Part shown: positions 1 through 8,527 of the stretch, piece after piece
How the letters are laid out: each line of letters starts with the position of its first letter
How positions within the stretch are numbered: position 1 is the stretch's first letter
From: CAZNGF01 sp964572855
GTDB taxonomy: Bacteria > Bipolaricaulota > Bipolaricaulia > RBG-16-55-9 > JAJCYT01
Length of the DNA: 15,003 nucleotides
NCBI GenBank assembly: GCA_964572855.1
Contig: CAZNGF010000062.1
Span: forward strand, 1 to 15,003
Direction: 5' to 3'
Notes under the pieces: model-generated
The model's database searches: none
Seen by the model: only the letters and a program-made list of their open reading frames with translations
What the model was told of the DNA's origin: nothing
Translations under genes and position numbers: made by a program

Positions 1-300
1 CATGGCTGAAGCCAGGGGATGCTGGGTTGCAAGCGAAAGGAGCGTGCGAATGAGCACGTCTTACCCTGTCTCACCCACAGGTTCGATGCCCCGACCTGAG
101 ATAGAATCTACTGTTGATACGCTGAAGGTTTTACCCAGGACACGGTTGCGTCCTGGAACCCCATACCTTCACTTGTCAAAGACCGCGGCAGGAGCTTTTA
201 ACGCGTCTCTGCCTAGTCGCATGATAGGGCATCGAGCCCCATCATACAACAGCATTTTCTACATCCCCACAGTTGAAACAGGAGGCTTTGAAAATGCTAC
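1..300 (-). mobile_element. IS200/IS605-superfamily element end, apparently ORF-less here
   Basis: Read on the minus strand, the left edge of the window ends in GCATCCCCTGGCTTCAGCC followed by ATG. This has the form of the right-end hairpin of IS200/IS605 elements: a CCCC run, a short stem with a TTCAG-like loop, and presumably GGGG beyond the edge. On the plus strand the visible stem is TGGC 3-6 with GCCA 11-14. Upstream of it on the minus strand lies about 240 nt of highly structured sequence (see the RNA entry) and no tnpB- or iscB-sized reading frame before leuS. G+C drops to about 40% in 241-300, far below the neighbouring genes. The element may be a stand-alone non-autonomous copy. Alternatively it may be the RNA-bearing left part of an IscB-type element whose gene lies beyond position 1. 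The family call rests on the terminal sequence style. The inner boundary, near 300, is approximate. Confidence 0.55.
60..290 (-). ncRNA. Structured RNA, probable omega-RNA (OMEGA/HEARO-like)
   Basis: Several helices nest or follow one another on the minus strand. In plus coordinates, ATGAT 221-225 plus GGGC 227-230 pair with GCCC 236-239 plus ATCAT 241-245 around a 5-nt loop. TGAAGGT 123-129 pairs with ACCTTCA 165-171 and encloses CCAGGAC 135-141 paired with GTCCTGG 150-156. TCTC 69-72 plus AGGT 79-82 pair with ACCT 94-97 plus GAGA 98-101. Such dense pairing next to an IS200/IS605-type terminus is what guide RNAs of TnpB or IscB nucleases look like. A minus-strand open frame of about 34 codons ending with the stop at 63-61 could instead be the tail of a tnpB gene, because TnpB guide RNAs overlap the gene's 3' end. 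No catalytic TnpB motif is visible. The strand is chosen from the orientation of the terminal hairpin, and the RNA ends are approximate. Confidence 0.45.
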
Positions 301-318
301 GACGCGGTAAAATCGGCG

Positions 319-342
319 GGGGAGCGAACTTCAATACTCCCC
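319..342 (-). terminator. Possible leuS terminator hairpin
   Basis: On the minus strand, 19 nt past the leuS stop codon, GGGGAG (342-337) can pair with CTCCCC (324-319) around a 12-nt loop. GCCGATTTTACC follows. The T tract is short and the loop is long, so this is a weak candidate for an intrinsic terminator. Confidence 0.3.
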
Positions 343-360
343 AAGAAGCGAGCTCGCCCC

Positions 361-2919
361 TCAGACCACGACGTTGACCAGCTTCTCCGGCACGACGATG
401 ACCTTGCGCACGGGCTGCTCTCCGATGCGCTTTTGGATGCTCTCCAACGCCAGGGCTTGTGCCTCCAGCGCGGCCTTGTCCTGGGCGGTCGCGATCGGAA
501 CCGTGAGGCGGGCGCGCACGACGCCGTTGATCTGAACCACGACCTCCTTTTCCTCCTGCACAAGCGCCTCGGGGTCGAGCTCGGGCCAGCCGGCGCGCAG
601 TACTGAAGACTCGTGGCCCAGGACGTTCTGCCAGAGCTCCTCACCGACGAACGGGCAGATGGGCGAGAGCATGCGGATCAGCGTTCCGACCGCCTCGCCC
701 AGGAGCGCGGCATCGGGCGCGCCCGCGCGCTGCTCGGCGTAGTCGTAGAGCGCGTTGGTCAGCTCCATCAGCGCGCTTACGGCCGTGTTGAAGTGGAAGT
801 CCTCGAAGTCGCGCGTGAGCGACTGAATGGTGGCGTGCAGCTTGTGCCACAACGCCTTTTCGTCGGGGCCGAAGGTCGCCGGATCGGGCGACTGCCCTTG
901 CCCGGCGCGGATCCGCTCCCGCTGCTCGTACACGAAGGTCCAGACGCGCTTGATAAAGCGGAACGCCCCGCGCACGCCCTCGTCGCTCCACTCGATATCG
1001 CGCTCGGGCGGGCCCATGAACAGCGTGTAGAGCCGCTCGGTGTCGGCGCCGTACTGGGCCAGGATCTCGTCGGGCGAGACCACGTTCTTCTTGGACTTGC
1101 TCATCTTGGCGATCTCGCTGTGCATGGGCGCGCCGCACTGGGGACACGTTTCGTCCTCGCCCACCTCTTGGGCGGGCTGCCAACCGTGGGTTTTGCAGCG
1201 GTAGGCGCGGTGCGTGATCATGCCTTGGGTGAAAAGGCGCTTGAACGGCTCGCCGAACGTCACCAGGCCGAGGTCGCGCAGCGCCTTGGTCACGAAGCGC
1301 GAGTAGAGCAGGTGCAAAATGGCGTGCTCGACCCCGCCCACGTACTGGTCCACCGGGAGCCAGGCGTTCACATCACCCGCGTCGAATATCTTTCCGGCGT
1401 CCTGGGGCGAGATGTAGCGCAGGTAGTACCAGGAGGAGTCCACGAACGTGTCCATCGTGTCAGTGTCGCGCTTGGCCGCGCCGCCGCACTGGGGGCAGGT
1501 CGTCTCGTAGAAGGCCGGGATGTCGGACAGGCCCTTTTTGCCCAAAAATTCGACCTCGGGCAGCTCGATCGGCAGCTCGGACTCGGGCACGGGCACGACC
1601 CCGCAAGATCCGCAGTGGACCATCGGGATGGGCGTGCCCCAGTAGCGCTGCCGGCTCACGAGCCAGTCGCGCAGCCGGTAGTTGACCTCGCGCCTGCCGT
1701 GGCCGTGTTCCTCCAGCCAGACGATGATCTTTTCTTTGGCCTCGCCCATGGCCAGCCCGTCCAAAAAGCCGCTGTTGATCGCGGGGCCGTCGCCCAGGTA
1801 GGCCTTGCCCTCGAAGTCCTCGGGCGGCTGCACGGTGCGCACGATGGGCAGGTCGTGCGCTTCGGCGAAGGCCCAGTCGCGCTCGTCAGACCCCGGCACG
1901 GCCATGATCGCGCCCGTGCCGTAGCCCATCAGCACGTAATCGGCGATCCAGATCGGGATCTTTTCGTTGTTGACCGGGTTGAGCGCGTACGAGCCCGTGA
2001 AGGCGCCGGTCTTCTCGCGCTCGGCCTGCTGGCGCTTGATCTCGCTCTCGGCCAGGGCCGCCTCCACGTAGGCCGCCACGGCCGCGCGCCGCTCGTCGGT
2101 CGTGAGCGATGCGACCAGCGGGTGCTCGGGGGCCAGCACCATGAAGGTTGCGCCAAAGACGGTGTCCGGCCGGGTGGTGAACACCTCGATCGGCGCGCCG
2201 CCCCCGTCCACGGGAAACCGAATCGAGGCCCCGTCGCTGCGGCCGATCCAGTTGCGCTGCATCACGCGCACGCGCTCGGGCCAGTGTTCCAGTTGCTCCA
2301 GGTCGTCCAGCAACTCCTGGGCGTATTTCGTGATGCGGAAGAACCACTGCGTCAGGTTGCGCTTGTCGACCTCGCGGTCGCAGCGCTCGCAGCGCCCGTC
2401 GATCACCTGCTCGTTGGCCAGCACGGTCTCGCAGCCCGGACACCAGTTGACCAGCGCCTCGCGGCGGTAGGCCAGGTCGTGCTTGTAAAGCTGGAGGAAC
2501 AGCCACTGGTTCCACTTGTAGTACTCGGGGTCGCAGGTGGCCAGCTCGCGCGCCCAGTCGAACTCGACGCCCCACTGGCGGAACTGGCGCCGGAAGGTCT
2601 CGATGTTGGTATACGTCCACGTCTTGGGGTGCGTCTCGTTGTCGATGGCCGCGTTCTCGGCCGGCAGGCCGAAGGCGTCGTAGCCCATCGGGTTGAGCAC
2701 GTGATAGCCCTTCATGATCAAGAAGCGACAGGTCGCGTCGCCGATGAGCCAGTTGCGCCCGTGTCCCACGTGCATCGCGCCCGAGGGGTAGGGGAACATG
2801 TTCAGGTAGTAGAACTTGTCCTCGGTTTGGTTCAGGTCCGGCTTGAAGAAGCCGCCCTCGCGCCAGTAGTCGCGCCAGCGCGCCTCGATGTCCTGGAATT
2901 CGTAACGGGGTACAGCCAT
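361..2919 (-). CDS. leuS: Leucyl-tRNA synthetase
   Basis: This class Ia aminoacyl-tRNA synthetase charges tRNA-Leu with leucine in the cytoplasm and hydrolyses mischarged tRNA. The 852-residue length is normal for bacterial LeuRS. The HIGH motif is seen as HVGH at about residues 50-53, inside FPYPSGAMHVGHGRNW. The KMSKS loop is encoded at 1107-1093 (residues 605-609). The inserted CP1 editing domain shows the threonine-rich TTRPDTVFGAT segment and GTGAIMAVPGSDERD with the conserved aspartate. Cysteine pairs typical of zinc-binding ribbons occur as CPGC/CERC, CGSC/CPQC and CPQC. The start is set at ATG 2919 because GAGGTG (2931-2926) sits 6 nt upstream as a ribosome binding site. A GTG at 2928 in the same frame overlaps that site and is less likely. 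The gene is monocistronic, divergent from the vWA operon, with an IS200/IS605-type end just beyond its stop. Confidence 0.98.
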   Translation of the reverse strand: MAVPRYEFQDIEARWRDYWREGGFFKPDLNQTEDKFYYLNMFPYPSGAMHVGHGRNWLIGDATCRFLIMKGYHVLNPMGYDAFGLPAENAAIDNETHPKTWTYTNIETFRRQFRQWGVEFDWARELATCDPEYYKWNQWLFLQLYKHDLAYRREALVNWCPGCETVLANEQVIDGRCERCDREVDKRNLTQWFFRITKYAQELLDDLEQLEHWPERVRVMQRNWIGRSDGASIRFPVDGGGAPIEVFTTRPDTVFGATFMVLAPEHPLVASLTTDERRAAVAAYVEAALAESEIKRQQAEREKTGAFTGSYALNPVNNEKIPIWIADYVLMGYGTGAIMAVPGSDERDWAFAEAHDLPIVRTVQPPEDFEGKAYLGDGPAINSGFLDGLAMGEAKEKIIVWLEEHGHGRREVNYRLRDWLVSRQRYWGTPIPMVHCGSCGVVPVPESELPIELPEVEFLGKKGLSDIPAFYETTCPQCGGAAKRDTDTMDTFVDSSWYYLRYISPQDAGKIFDAGDVNAWLPVDQYVGGVEHAILHLLYSRFVTKALRDLGLVTFGEPFKRLFTQGMITHRAYRCKTHGWQPAQEVGEDETCPQCGAPMHSEIAKMSKSKKNVVSPDEILAQYGADTERLYTLFMGPPERDIEWSDEGVRGAFRFIKRVWTFVYEQRERIRAGQGQSPDPATFGPDEKALWHKLHATIQSLTRDFEDFHFNTAVSALMELTNALYDYAEQRAGAPDAALLGEAVGTLIRMLSPICPFVGEELWQNVLGHESSVLRAGWPELDPEALVQEEKEVVVQINGVVRARLTVPIATAQDKAALEAQALALESIQKRIGEQPVRKVIVVPEKLVNVVV

Positions 2920-2993
2920 GCCGAGCACCTCACTTCATCCCTGATCGAATAAAACAGCGTCAATGCGCGCTATTCTGTCAGAACGTCGCTGAT

Positions 2994-3074
2994 GGGGCAA
3001 ATGGGGAAGGTCCGTGCGCTAGGCACGGCGTAGTGGAAAGCGGGGGACAACCTGCATAAGCGCGTCCATGCCCC
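2994..3074 (-). promoter_or_regulatory. Structured leuS 5' leader with possible 16-codon leader ORF
   Basis: If transcription starts about 7 nt past the predicted -10 box, the leuS leader begins near GGGGCA (3074-3069). That segment can pair with TGCCCC, the minus-strand reading of 2999-2994. Inside, ACCT/AGGT (3050-3053 with 3008-3011) and CCGTGC 3012-3017 with GCACGG 3023-3028 stack as further helices. The same leader contains a short frame from ATG 3069 to TAG 3021-3019 (16 codons), with leucine codons CTT and CTA, and its stop falls in the inner hairpin loop. No T-box sequence (AGGGTGGNACCGCG type) is present. A regulatory role is inferred only from the fold and position. Confidence 0.3.
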
Positions 3075-3075
3075 T

Positions 3076-3103
3076 ATTATCGCGACCCAAGCTTGGATTT
3101 CAA
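3076..3103 (-). promoter_or_regulatory. Sigma70-type promoter for leuS
   Basis: On the minus strand, TTGAAA (3103-3098) is followed after 16 nt by GATAAT (3081-3076). Each box has five of six consensus bases. The spacer contains the perfect 10-bp palindrome CCAAGCTTGG (3087-3096), which could be an operator. It points at leuS, giving a leader of about 150 nt. The same AT-rich island reads TATTAT on the plus strand and might also serve the divergent operon, but no matching -35 box is visible for that direction. Confidence 0.6.
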
Positions 3104-3117
3104 GGCGGAGGAATCAC

Positions 3118-3177
3118 ATGGCGGGCGCCGCCGGAAGCCAACCGGAAGGGACTGGCGTCAGAATCGATGGGCCCTAA
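3118..3177 (+). CDS. Possible 19-residue leader ORF ahead of the vWA operon
   Basis: An ATG at 3118 is preceded by GGAGG (3107-3111) with a 6-nt gap, a near-ideal ribosome binding site. The frame codes for 19 residues (MAGAAGSQPEGTGVRIDGP) and stops at TAA 3175-3177, 37 nt before the GTG of the first operon gene. It has no membrane segment and no repeated regulatory codons. It may be a translated leader or a chance frame. Only the strong ribosome binding site supports it. Confidence 0.25.
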   Translation: MAGAAGSQPEGTGVRIDGP

Positions 3178-3214
3178 GATAGGATGAGCCTACCCCTGAA
3201 GGAGAGCGATTTTC

Positions 3215-4819
3215 GTGGACCCATTCGCGCAGTTCTACCGGAACGCGGAGCGCCTGGTGCGCCGCCGGCGCGCGTGGCGCTGGGGCGGGCAGGGCGCGGT
3301 GGCCGGGCTCACGCTCACGCTGCTGTACCTGGTGGCCGCCATCCCCGGCTGGATGCCGACGCCCGGCCTCCTCTGGCTGCTGGCCTTTAACGCCCTGGTG
3401 GCCGCGGGCGCGGCGCTGGGCGGCTACCGCGCGCCGGTCGACATGGACGGCGTGCTGTTCCAGATCGACCAGACCCTCAAGACCGGCGAGCTGCTGCTCA
3501 CGCTGCACGACCTGAAAGCGCGCGGCGAGGCCGAGTTCAGCGCCATGCTGGAGCGGCGCATGCAGACCTACGACATCCGGCCCGAACGCGCCTTCTACCA
3601 CACGGGCTACCACTGGAAGCGCGGCGGGACGATCGCGGCGCTGGCCCTGGGCTGTGGCGTGCTCTTGTTGGGGCTGAACACGACCTGGGCGGGGTTCGGC
3701 CTGGGCGGAGCGGGCTCCCCTTCGCTGGCCGGCGCCGGGAGCGCCGCGGCCCTGCCCGGCGAGCTGCAGGCCCAGCTCGAAGAGGTCAAGCGCGTGATCC
3801 CGAACCTGCCCGACGACCTGAGCGAGCAGGTGACCGAGCGCCTGCTCTCCTCGCGGCCCAACTTCCGCCAGATGGTCACCGACCTGGGTTCGGCCCAGGA
3901 CCAGGTGCTGGGCCTGTCCGGCACGGCCCCGCCCAACGCCTCCGAGGGCGACGGCGAGGGACAAACGGACGACGGGAGCACCGAGGAGGAGGCCGAGCGC
4001 CGGCGCGAGCAGCAGCGCCAAAACCTGGAAGCGCTCCAGCAGCAACTGCAGTCGCTCCAGGCCCAGTTGGGCCAGAACGAGGGCGAACCGCCCGACGAGG
4101 GCGCGCTGGCCGGCATCCAGCGCGCGATGGAGGGGCTGGACGAGGAAAGCGAACTGCGCGCAGAAATGGAACGGGCGCTGGAGGGAATCGAACGCGGCGA
4201 GCCGGCCTCGCGCGAGGCGCTGGAACAACTGCGGCGCGAGCTGGGCGAGCGCCTGCAGACCGACGAGCAGCTCGAATCGCTGCGCCAGGCGCTGGCGCGC
4301 TGGTCCGATGAACGGGAGGCGGACGAACGGGTCGCGAGCGAAAACGCCTCCGAAGGCGGGGACGGCGAGCGCAGCGACGGCAGCCCCGAGGGCGACGGCA
4401 GCGGTCAGAACGGTCGGGACGCCGAAAGCGACCGGGGCAACGGCAGCGCCCCGCAGGAGGGCGAGCGCGAAGGCCAGTCCCCCGATCCGCTGGAGCGCGC
4501 CGGGCGCGGCCTGGGCGAGCAAGCCGGCAGCGGCGAGGCTCGAGCGGGCGCGGCGCGCCCGCTCGAGCCCTGGACGCCCTCGTACAAGCACGCCAAGGTC
4601 CCCGACGGGCTCATCCCGGCCGAGGCGGTGGCCCGCTGGCTGGGCCGCGGTGTGCCCGTGGAGTCCGACGCCAACGCCGACGGGACGCCCGCCGGCTACC
4701 GGCTCAGCTACGACCAGGTCGAGGCCCTGCTCGACGTGCGCGACCTGCCGGTCGAGGTGCGCGACGTCGTGCGGTCCTACTTCCTGGGCATCATCGGTCA
4801 ACTGAACGAAGCACAATAA
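3215..4819 (+). CDS. Membrane-anchored coiled-coil protein of MoxR/vWA operon (DUF4175-like)
   Basis: The 534-residue protein has a basic N-terminus (RRRR at 17-20 region) and three hydrophobic segments at about 25-45, 51-70 and 138-158. By the positive-inside rule, the part after 160 should be outside the cytoplasm. Residues 256-370 are rich in Glu, Gln, Leu and Arg with heptad-like spacing, so probably a coiled coil. Residues 371-450 are low-complexity Gly/Glu/Asp/Ser. The C-terminal 80 residues look folded and end in a LPVEVRDVVRSYF segment. GTG 3215 is chosen as start because AAGGAG lies at 3199-3204 with a 10-nt gap. It opens the operon, 57 bp before moxR. Long coiled-coil membrane proteins of this layout, some labelled DUF4175, accompany MoxR/DUF58/vWA genes. 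The family label is tentative, and the role, perhaps a scaffold or substrate for the vWA proteins, is inferred from context. Confidence 0.85.
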   Translation: MDPFAQFYRNAERLVRRRRAWRWGGQGAVAGLTLTLLYLVAAIPGWMPTPGLLWLLAFNALVAAGAALGGYRAPVDMDGVLFQIDQTLKTGELLLTLHDLKARGEAEFSAMLERRMQTYDIRPERAFYHTGYHWKRGGTIAALALGCGVLLLGLNTTWAGFGLGGAGSPSLAGAGSAAALPGELQAQLEEVKRVIPNLPDDLSEQVTERLLSSRPNFRQMVTDLGSAQDQVLGLSGTAPPNASEGDGEGQTDDGSTEEEAERRREQQRQNLEALQQQLQSLQAQLGQNEGEPPDEGALAGIQRAMEGLDEESELRAEMERALEGIERGEPASREALEQLRRELGERLQTDEQLESLRQALARWSDEREADERVASENASEGGDGERSDGSPEGDGSGQNGRDAESDRGNGSAPQEGEREGQSPDPLERAGRGLGEQAGSGEARAGAARPLEPWTPSYKHAKVPDGLIPAEAVARWLGRGVPVESDANADGTPAGYRLSYDQVEALLDVRDLPVEVRDVVRSYFLGIIGQLNEAQ

Positions 4820-4876
4820 AAGGAGAAGGGACAAGTCGTTTCCGTGCTCCCATCTTCCCTCACATAAGGAGGCGCG

Positions 4877-5863
<987 letters not shown>

Positions 5864-5864
5864 C

Positions 5865-6731
5865 GTGCTCAGCGAAGGCCTGCTCCAGCGCTTGAACGGG
5901 CTGCACTACGTCGTGCGCCACGCCGTCGTGGGCCGCGTGGGCGGCCAGCAGACCTCGAAGCGCACGGGGCTGAGCCTGGACTTCGCCGAGCACCGCAACT
6001 ATCTCTCCGGCGACGACTACCGCTACATCGATTGGAACCTCTACGGCCGGCTGGACCGCCTGTTCGTCAAGGTGTTCTCGCGCGAGGAGGATTATCCCGT
6101 CTACGTGCTGCTGGACGCGAGCCGCTCCATGCAGGTCGGGGACAAGTTCGCCCGCGCCCGCGAGCTGGCCGCCGCGCTGGGCTACGTCGCGCTCAAGGAC
6201 CAGAACCGCTTCGGGGTCTACCCGTTCGGCGCCGGGCTTGAGCTGGACGGCGCCTGGCGCGCGCGCTCGGGTTGGAAGCAGACGCTGGGCCTGTTCCAGT
6301 ACCTGGCAGGTTTGGCGCCCGACGGGGCCACCGACCTCAACCATGCACTGACGCAGTTCGCTCACTTGGGGGTCCACCGCGGCCTCGTGCTGCTGGTCAG
6401 CGACATGTTCTGCCCCGAAGGCTACGACGAGGGACTGATCGCGCTGCGAAGCGCGGGCTTTGCCGTGATCGTGCTGCACGTGCTTGCCAAAGAAGACATC
6501 GATCCGCCCATCGAAAACGAGGTCTGGCTCACGCCGGCCGAGCCCGACCGCGGCGGCAAGCGGCTGAGCGCGCCCGAGGCGCGCGCGGGCTACCTAAGCG
6601 CGCTCGACGACTACCTGACGCGGCTGCAGGAGTTCAGCCACCACCACGAGATCGGCTACGTGCGCCTGCCGCTCAGCTACACGCTGGAGGAGACCGTGCT
6701 CGAGCGGCTCCGGGGCCGGGTGTTGCGATGA
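5865..6731 (+). CDS. DUF58-family protein with vWA-like fold
   Basis: The 288-residue protein carries the DUF58 hallmark FAEHRNYLSGDDYRYIDWN (40-58), followed by a metal-site-like VLLDASRSM (81-89) typical of the vWA-like half of this family. No signal peptide or membrane helix is visible, so it should be cytoplasmic, where it can meet the MoxR ATPase. It begins with GTG at 5865, one base after the moxR stop and without a clear ribosome binding site, which suggests coupled translation. Its stop overlaps the next gene in ATGA (6728-6731). DUF58 proteins are almost always found beside moxR and are thought to link the ATPase to membrane vWA proteins. That role is family knowledge, not shown by this sequence. 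Confidence 0.93.
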   Translation: MLSEGLLQRLNGLHYVVRHAVVGRVGGQQTSKRTGLSLDFAEHRNYLSGDDYRYIDWNLYGRLDRLFVKVFSREEDYPVYVLLDASRSMQVGDKFARARELAAALGYVALKDQNRFGVYPFGAGLELDGAWRARSGWKQTLGLFQYLAGLAPDGATDLNHALTQFAHLGVHRGLVLLVSDMFCPEGYDEGLIALRSAGFAVIVLHVLAKEDIDPPIENEVWLTPAEPDRGGKRLSAPEARAGYLSALDDYLTRLQEFSHHHEIGYVRLPLSYTLEETVLERLRGRVLR

Positions 6732-8527
6732 GCTTCCTGGCTCCGCTGGCCTGGAGCGCGCTGGGCCTGAGCACGCTGGTGATGGCGGTCTACTTCCTGC
6801 GCCGCCGGCCGCGGCCGCTCTCAGTCTCAGCGTTGTTCCTCTGGCCGCAGGCCTCGGCCAAGCCGCGCAACACGTGGCGCTGGCACAAGGCCCCGCTGGG
6901 GCTGTTGCTGCTCCAGTTGCTGGCGCTGGCACTCTTGGTGGGCGGGTTGGCGCAGCCGGTCGTCTTCACCCAGGCGCGCGGGGCGGGCAAGCTAGCCGTG
7001 ATCGTGGACACGAGCGCCAGCATGCGCATGAGGACCGAGGACGGCACGCGCCTGGACGAGGCCGTGCGGCGCGCCCGCGCGCTGGTGCGCGCGGGCGCCG
7101 ACGCCGAGATCGCGCTGGTCGAGGCGCGCGCCGGCGGGGGCGTGCGCACGCCGCTCACGCCCGACGCGGGGCTGGTCGAACGCGCGCTGGGCGCGCTGGG
7201 GCCGAGCTACCTGGGCGACGCCCCCGTGAGCGCCGTGGTCAACTGGGTCAACAGCCAGGCCCCCTGGGGCGAGTTCGACCGCGTGGTCTGGTTCACGGAC
7301 CGCCTGCCGGCCGATCCGCTCTGGCGCGACCTGCCGCTGGAGCTCAGCCTCGTGCCCGCGGGCCAGGCCAACGCCGCGATCACGGCCTTCGCCGTGCGCC
7401 CGCAGCCGGACGATTCACAAGGCTACGAGGCCTTCGTCGCGCTGCGCAACGACGCCGAGGTCGCGCTCTCGACCGAGCTCGTCCTGAGCGGCGACGGGAC
7501 CCAGGTGCTGACCACCCCGGTCGAGGTCCCGCCGGGCGCCAGCGCCCAGTACGTCTTCCCGCTCTCGGGCCGGACGCCCGAGCGGCTGCGCGCCGAGCTG
7601 CTGGTCGAGGACGGGCTCGACTTCGACAACGAACGCCGCTTCGCCTTCCGGCCGAGCGTGCGGCCGCGCGCCTTTTGGCTCGGGCCGGGGGACCCGTTCC
7701 TGGCGCAAGCCCTGCGCGCGGCGGGGGTGCAGCGGATCGTGCCCTGGAGCGAGGACGCCTTCCCGGCCACCACGGACCTGATCGTGGTCAACCGGGCCGC
7801 GTTGCCGCGTGACCTGCGCGGCAACGTCCTGTTGATCGCGTCCACTTGGGACGGGGTGGTCGCACTGGGCGAGCCGCGCCCACTGGCCGACTGGCGCGCG
7901 GTCAACGCCCCGCATCCGCTGCTGCGCTCGTTCAACCCCGAGGACGTCGTCGTCGGGCAGGGCCGCGCGGTCGCCGCGCCCGAGGGCGCGCTCACGCTGC
8001 TGGAGGGCCGGGCCGAGGACGGAACCGTCCTGCCGCTGCTGAGCGCGCACCGGAGCGAGGGCACGCGGCTGGTCGCGCTCGGCTTCGCGCTCGAGGAATC
8101 CAACCTGCGGCTCACGCTCGACTTCCCGATCCTGACTTCCAACCTGCTGCGCTGGCTCGTCCCGCTGCCGCTGGAAGCCGCCGTGAGCGTGACCGGCGAG
8201 CCGATTCCGCTCGAGGGGATGGGCGACCGCGTGGGCCTGCCCTCGGGCGAGGTGCAGCGGACCGACGGGCCGGCCTTCGTGGGCACCGACGCCCCGGGCT
8301 TCTACCCGCTGCCGGCCGTGGCCCAGGCCTGGGCCGTCAACGTCCCGGCCGCGGAGTCGCTGCCGGGGCCACGTACATCACCCGAAACCGGCGACGCGCC
8401 GGCGGCCGTGAGCGCGCGGGCCCCCGAGCTGTACCGGGCCGCGCAGCCGCTCTGGTTCGTGCTGGCCTGGCTCGGATTGGCCGTGCTGGGGTTGGAGTGG
8501 CTCGCCTACGAGCGGGGGTGGCTTTAG
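6728..8527 (+). CDS. BatA-type vWA membrane protein
   Basis: The 599-residue protein starts in the BatA N-terminal pattern: one helix at 5-24, a strongly basic loop (LRRRPRPL), and a second helix at 57-79. A vWA domain follows directly, with the MIDAS motif DTSAS at 94-98 and a VVWFTD strand at about 186-191. A long beta-rich part then leads to a C-terminal helix at 574-593. The basic loop between helices 1 and 2 puts residues 80-573 outside the cytoplasm. There is no cysteine anywhere in the protein, which fits that location. The ATG at 6728 overlaps the upstream stop by 4 bp, and its stop abuts the next ATG with no gap. Longer upstream frame extension to 6272 exists but lies inside the DUF58 gene and is discarded. 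It is probably a Bat-type envelope protein that acts with the MoxR ATPase, substrate unknown. Confidence 0.9.
   Translation: MSFLAPLAWSALGLSTLVMAVYFLRRRPRPLSVSALFLWPQASAKPRNTWRWHKAPLGLLLLQLLALALLVGGLAQPVVFTQARGAGKLAVIVDTSASMRMRTEDGTRLDEAVRRARALVRAGADAEIALVEARAGGGVRTPLTPDAGLVERALGALGPSYLGDAPVSAVVNWVNSQAPWGEFDRVVWFTDRLPADPLWRDLPLELSLVPAGQANAAITAFAVRPQPDDSQGYEAFVALRNDAEVALSTELVLSGDGTQVLTTPVEVPPGASAQYVFPLSGRTPERLRAELLVEDGLDFDNERRFAFRPSVRPRAFWLGPGDPFLAQALRAAGVQRIVPWSEDAFPATTDLIVVNRAALPRDLRGNVLLIASTWDGVVALGEPRPLADWRAVNAPHPLLRSFNPEDVVVGQGRAVAAPEGALTLLEGRAEDGTVLPLLSAHRSEGTRLVALGFALEESNLRLTLDFPILTSNLLRWLVPLPLEAAVSVTGEPIPLEGMGDRVGLPSGEVQRTDGPAFVGTDAPGFYPLPAVAQAWAVNVPAAESLPGPRTSPETGDAPAAVSARAPELYRAAQPLWFVLAWLGLAVLGLEWLAYERGWL

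Noticed and set aside
61..165. Minus-strand frame that could be a tnpB C-terminal tail
   Set aside because: It is only about 34 codons, begins at a stop codon, and lacks the RuvC and zinc-finger motifs of TnpB. I kept it as an alternative in the RNA entry and did not call a gene.
2..310. Plus-strand 102-residue open frame over the structured RNA
   Set aside because: It runs antisense to the omega-RNA-like element, has no ribosome binding site or domain signature, and its apparent conservation in similar elements would follow from RNA conservation.
613..2952. Long plus-strand open frame of 779 residues
   Set aside because: It is the antisense shadow of leuS. Its Arg/Ala/Gly/Val/His-rich composition is typical of GC-rich reverse frames.
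2929..3214. T-box riboswitch or tRNA between leuS and the operon
   Set aside because: No T-box consensus, specifier-loop layout, anticodon arm or TPsiC-like arm could be found on either strand. Only simple hairpins are present.
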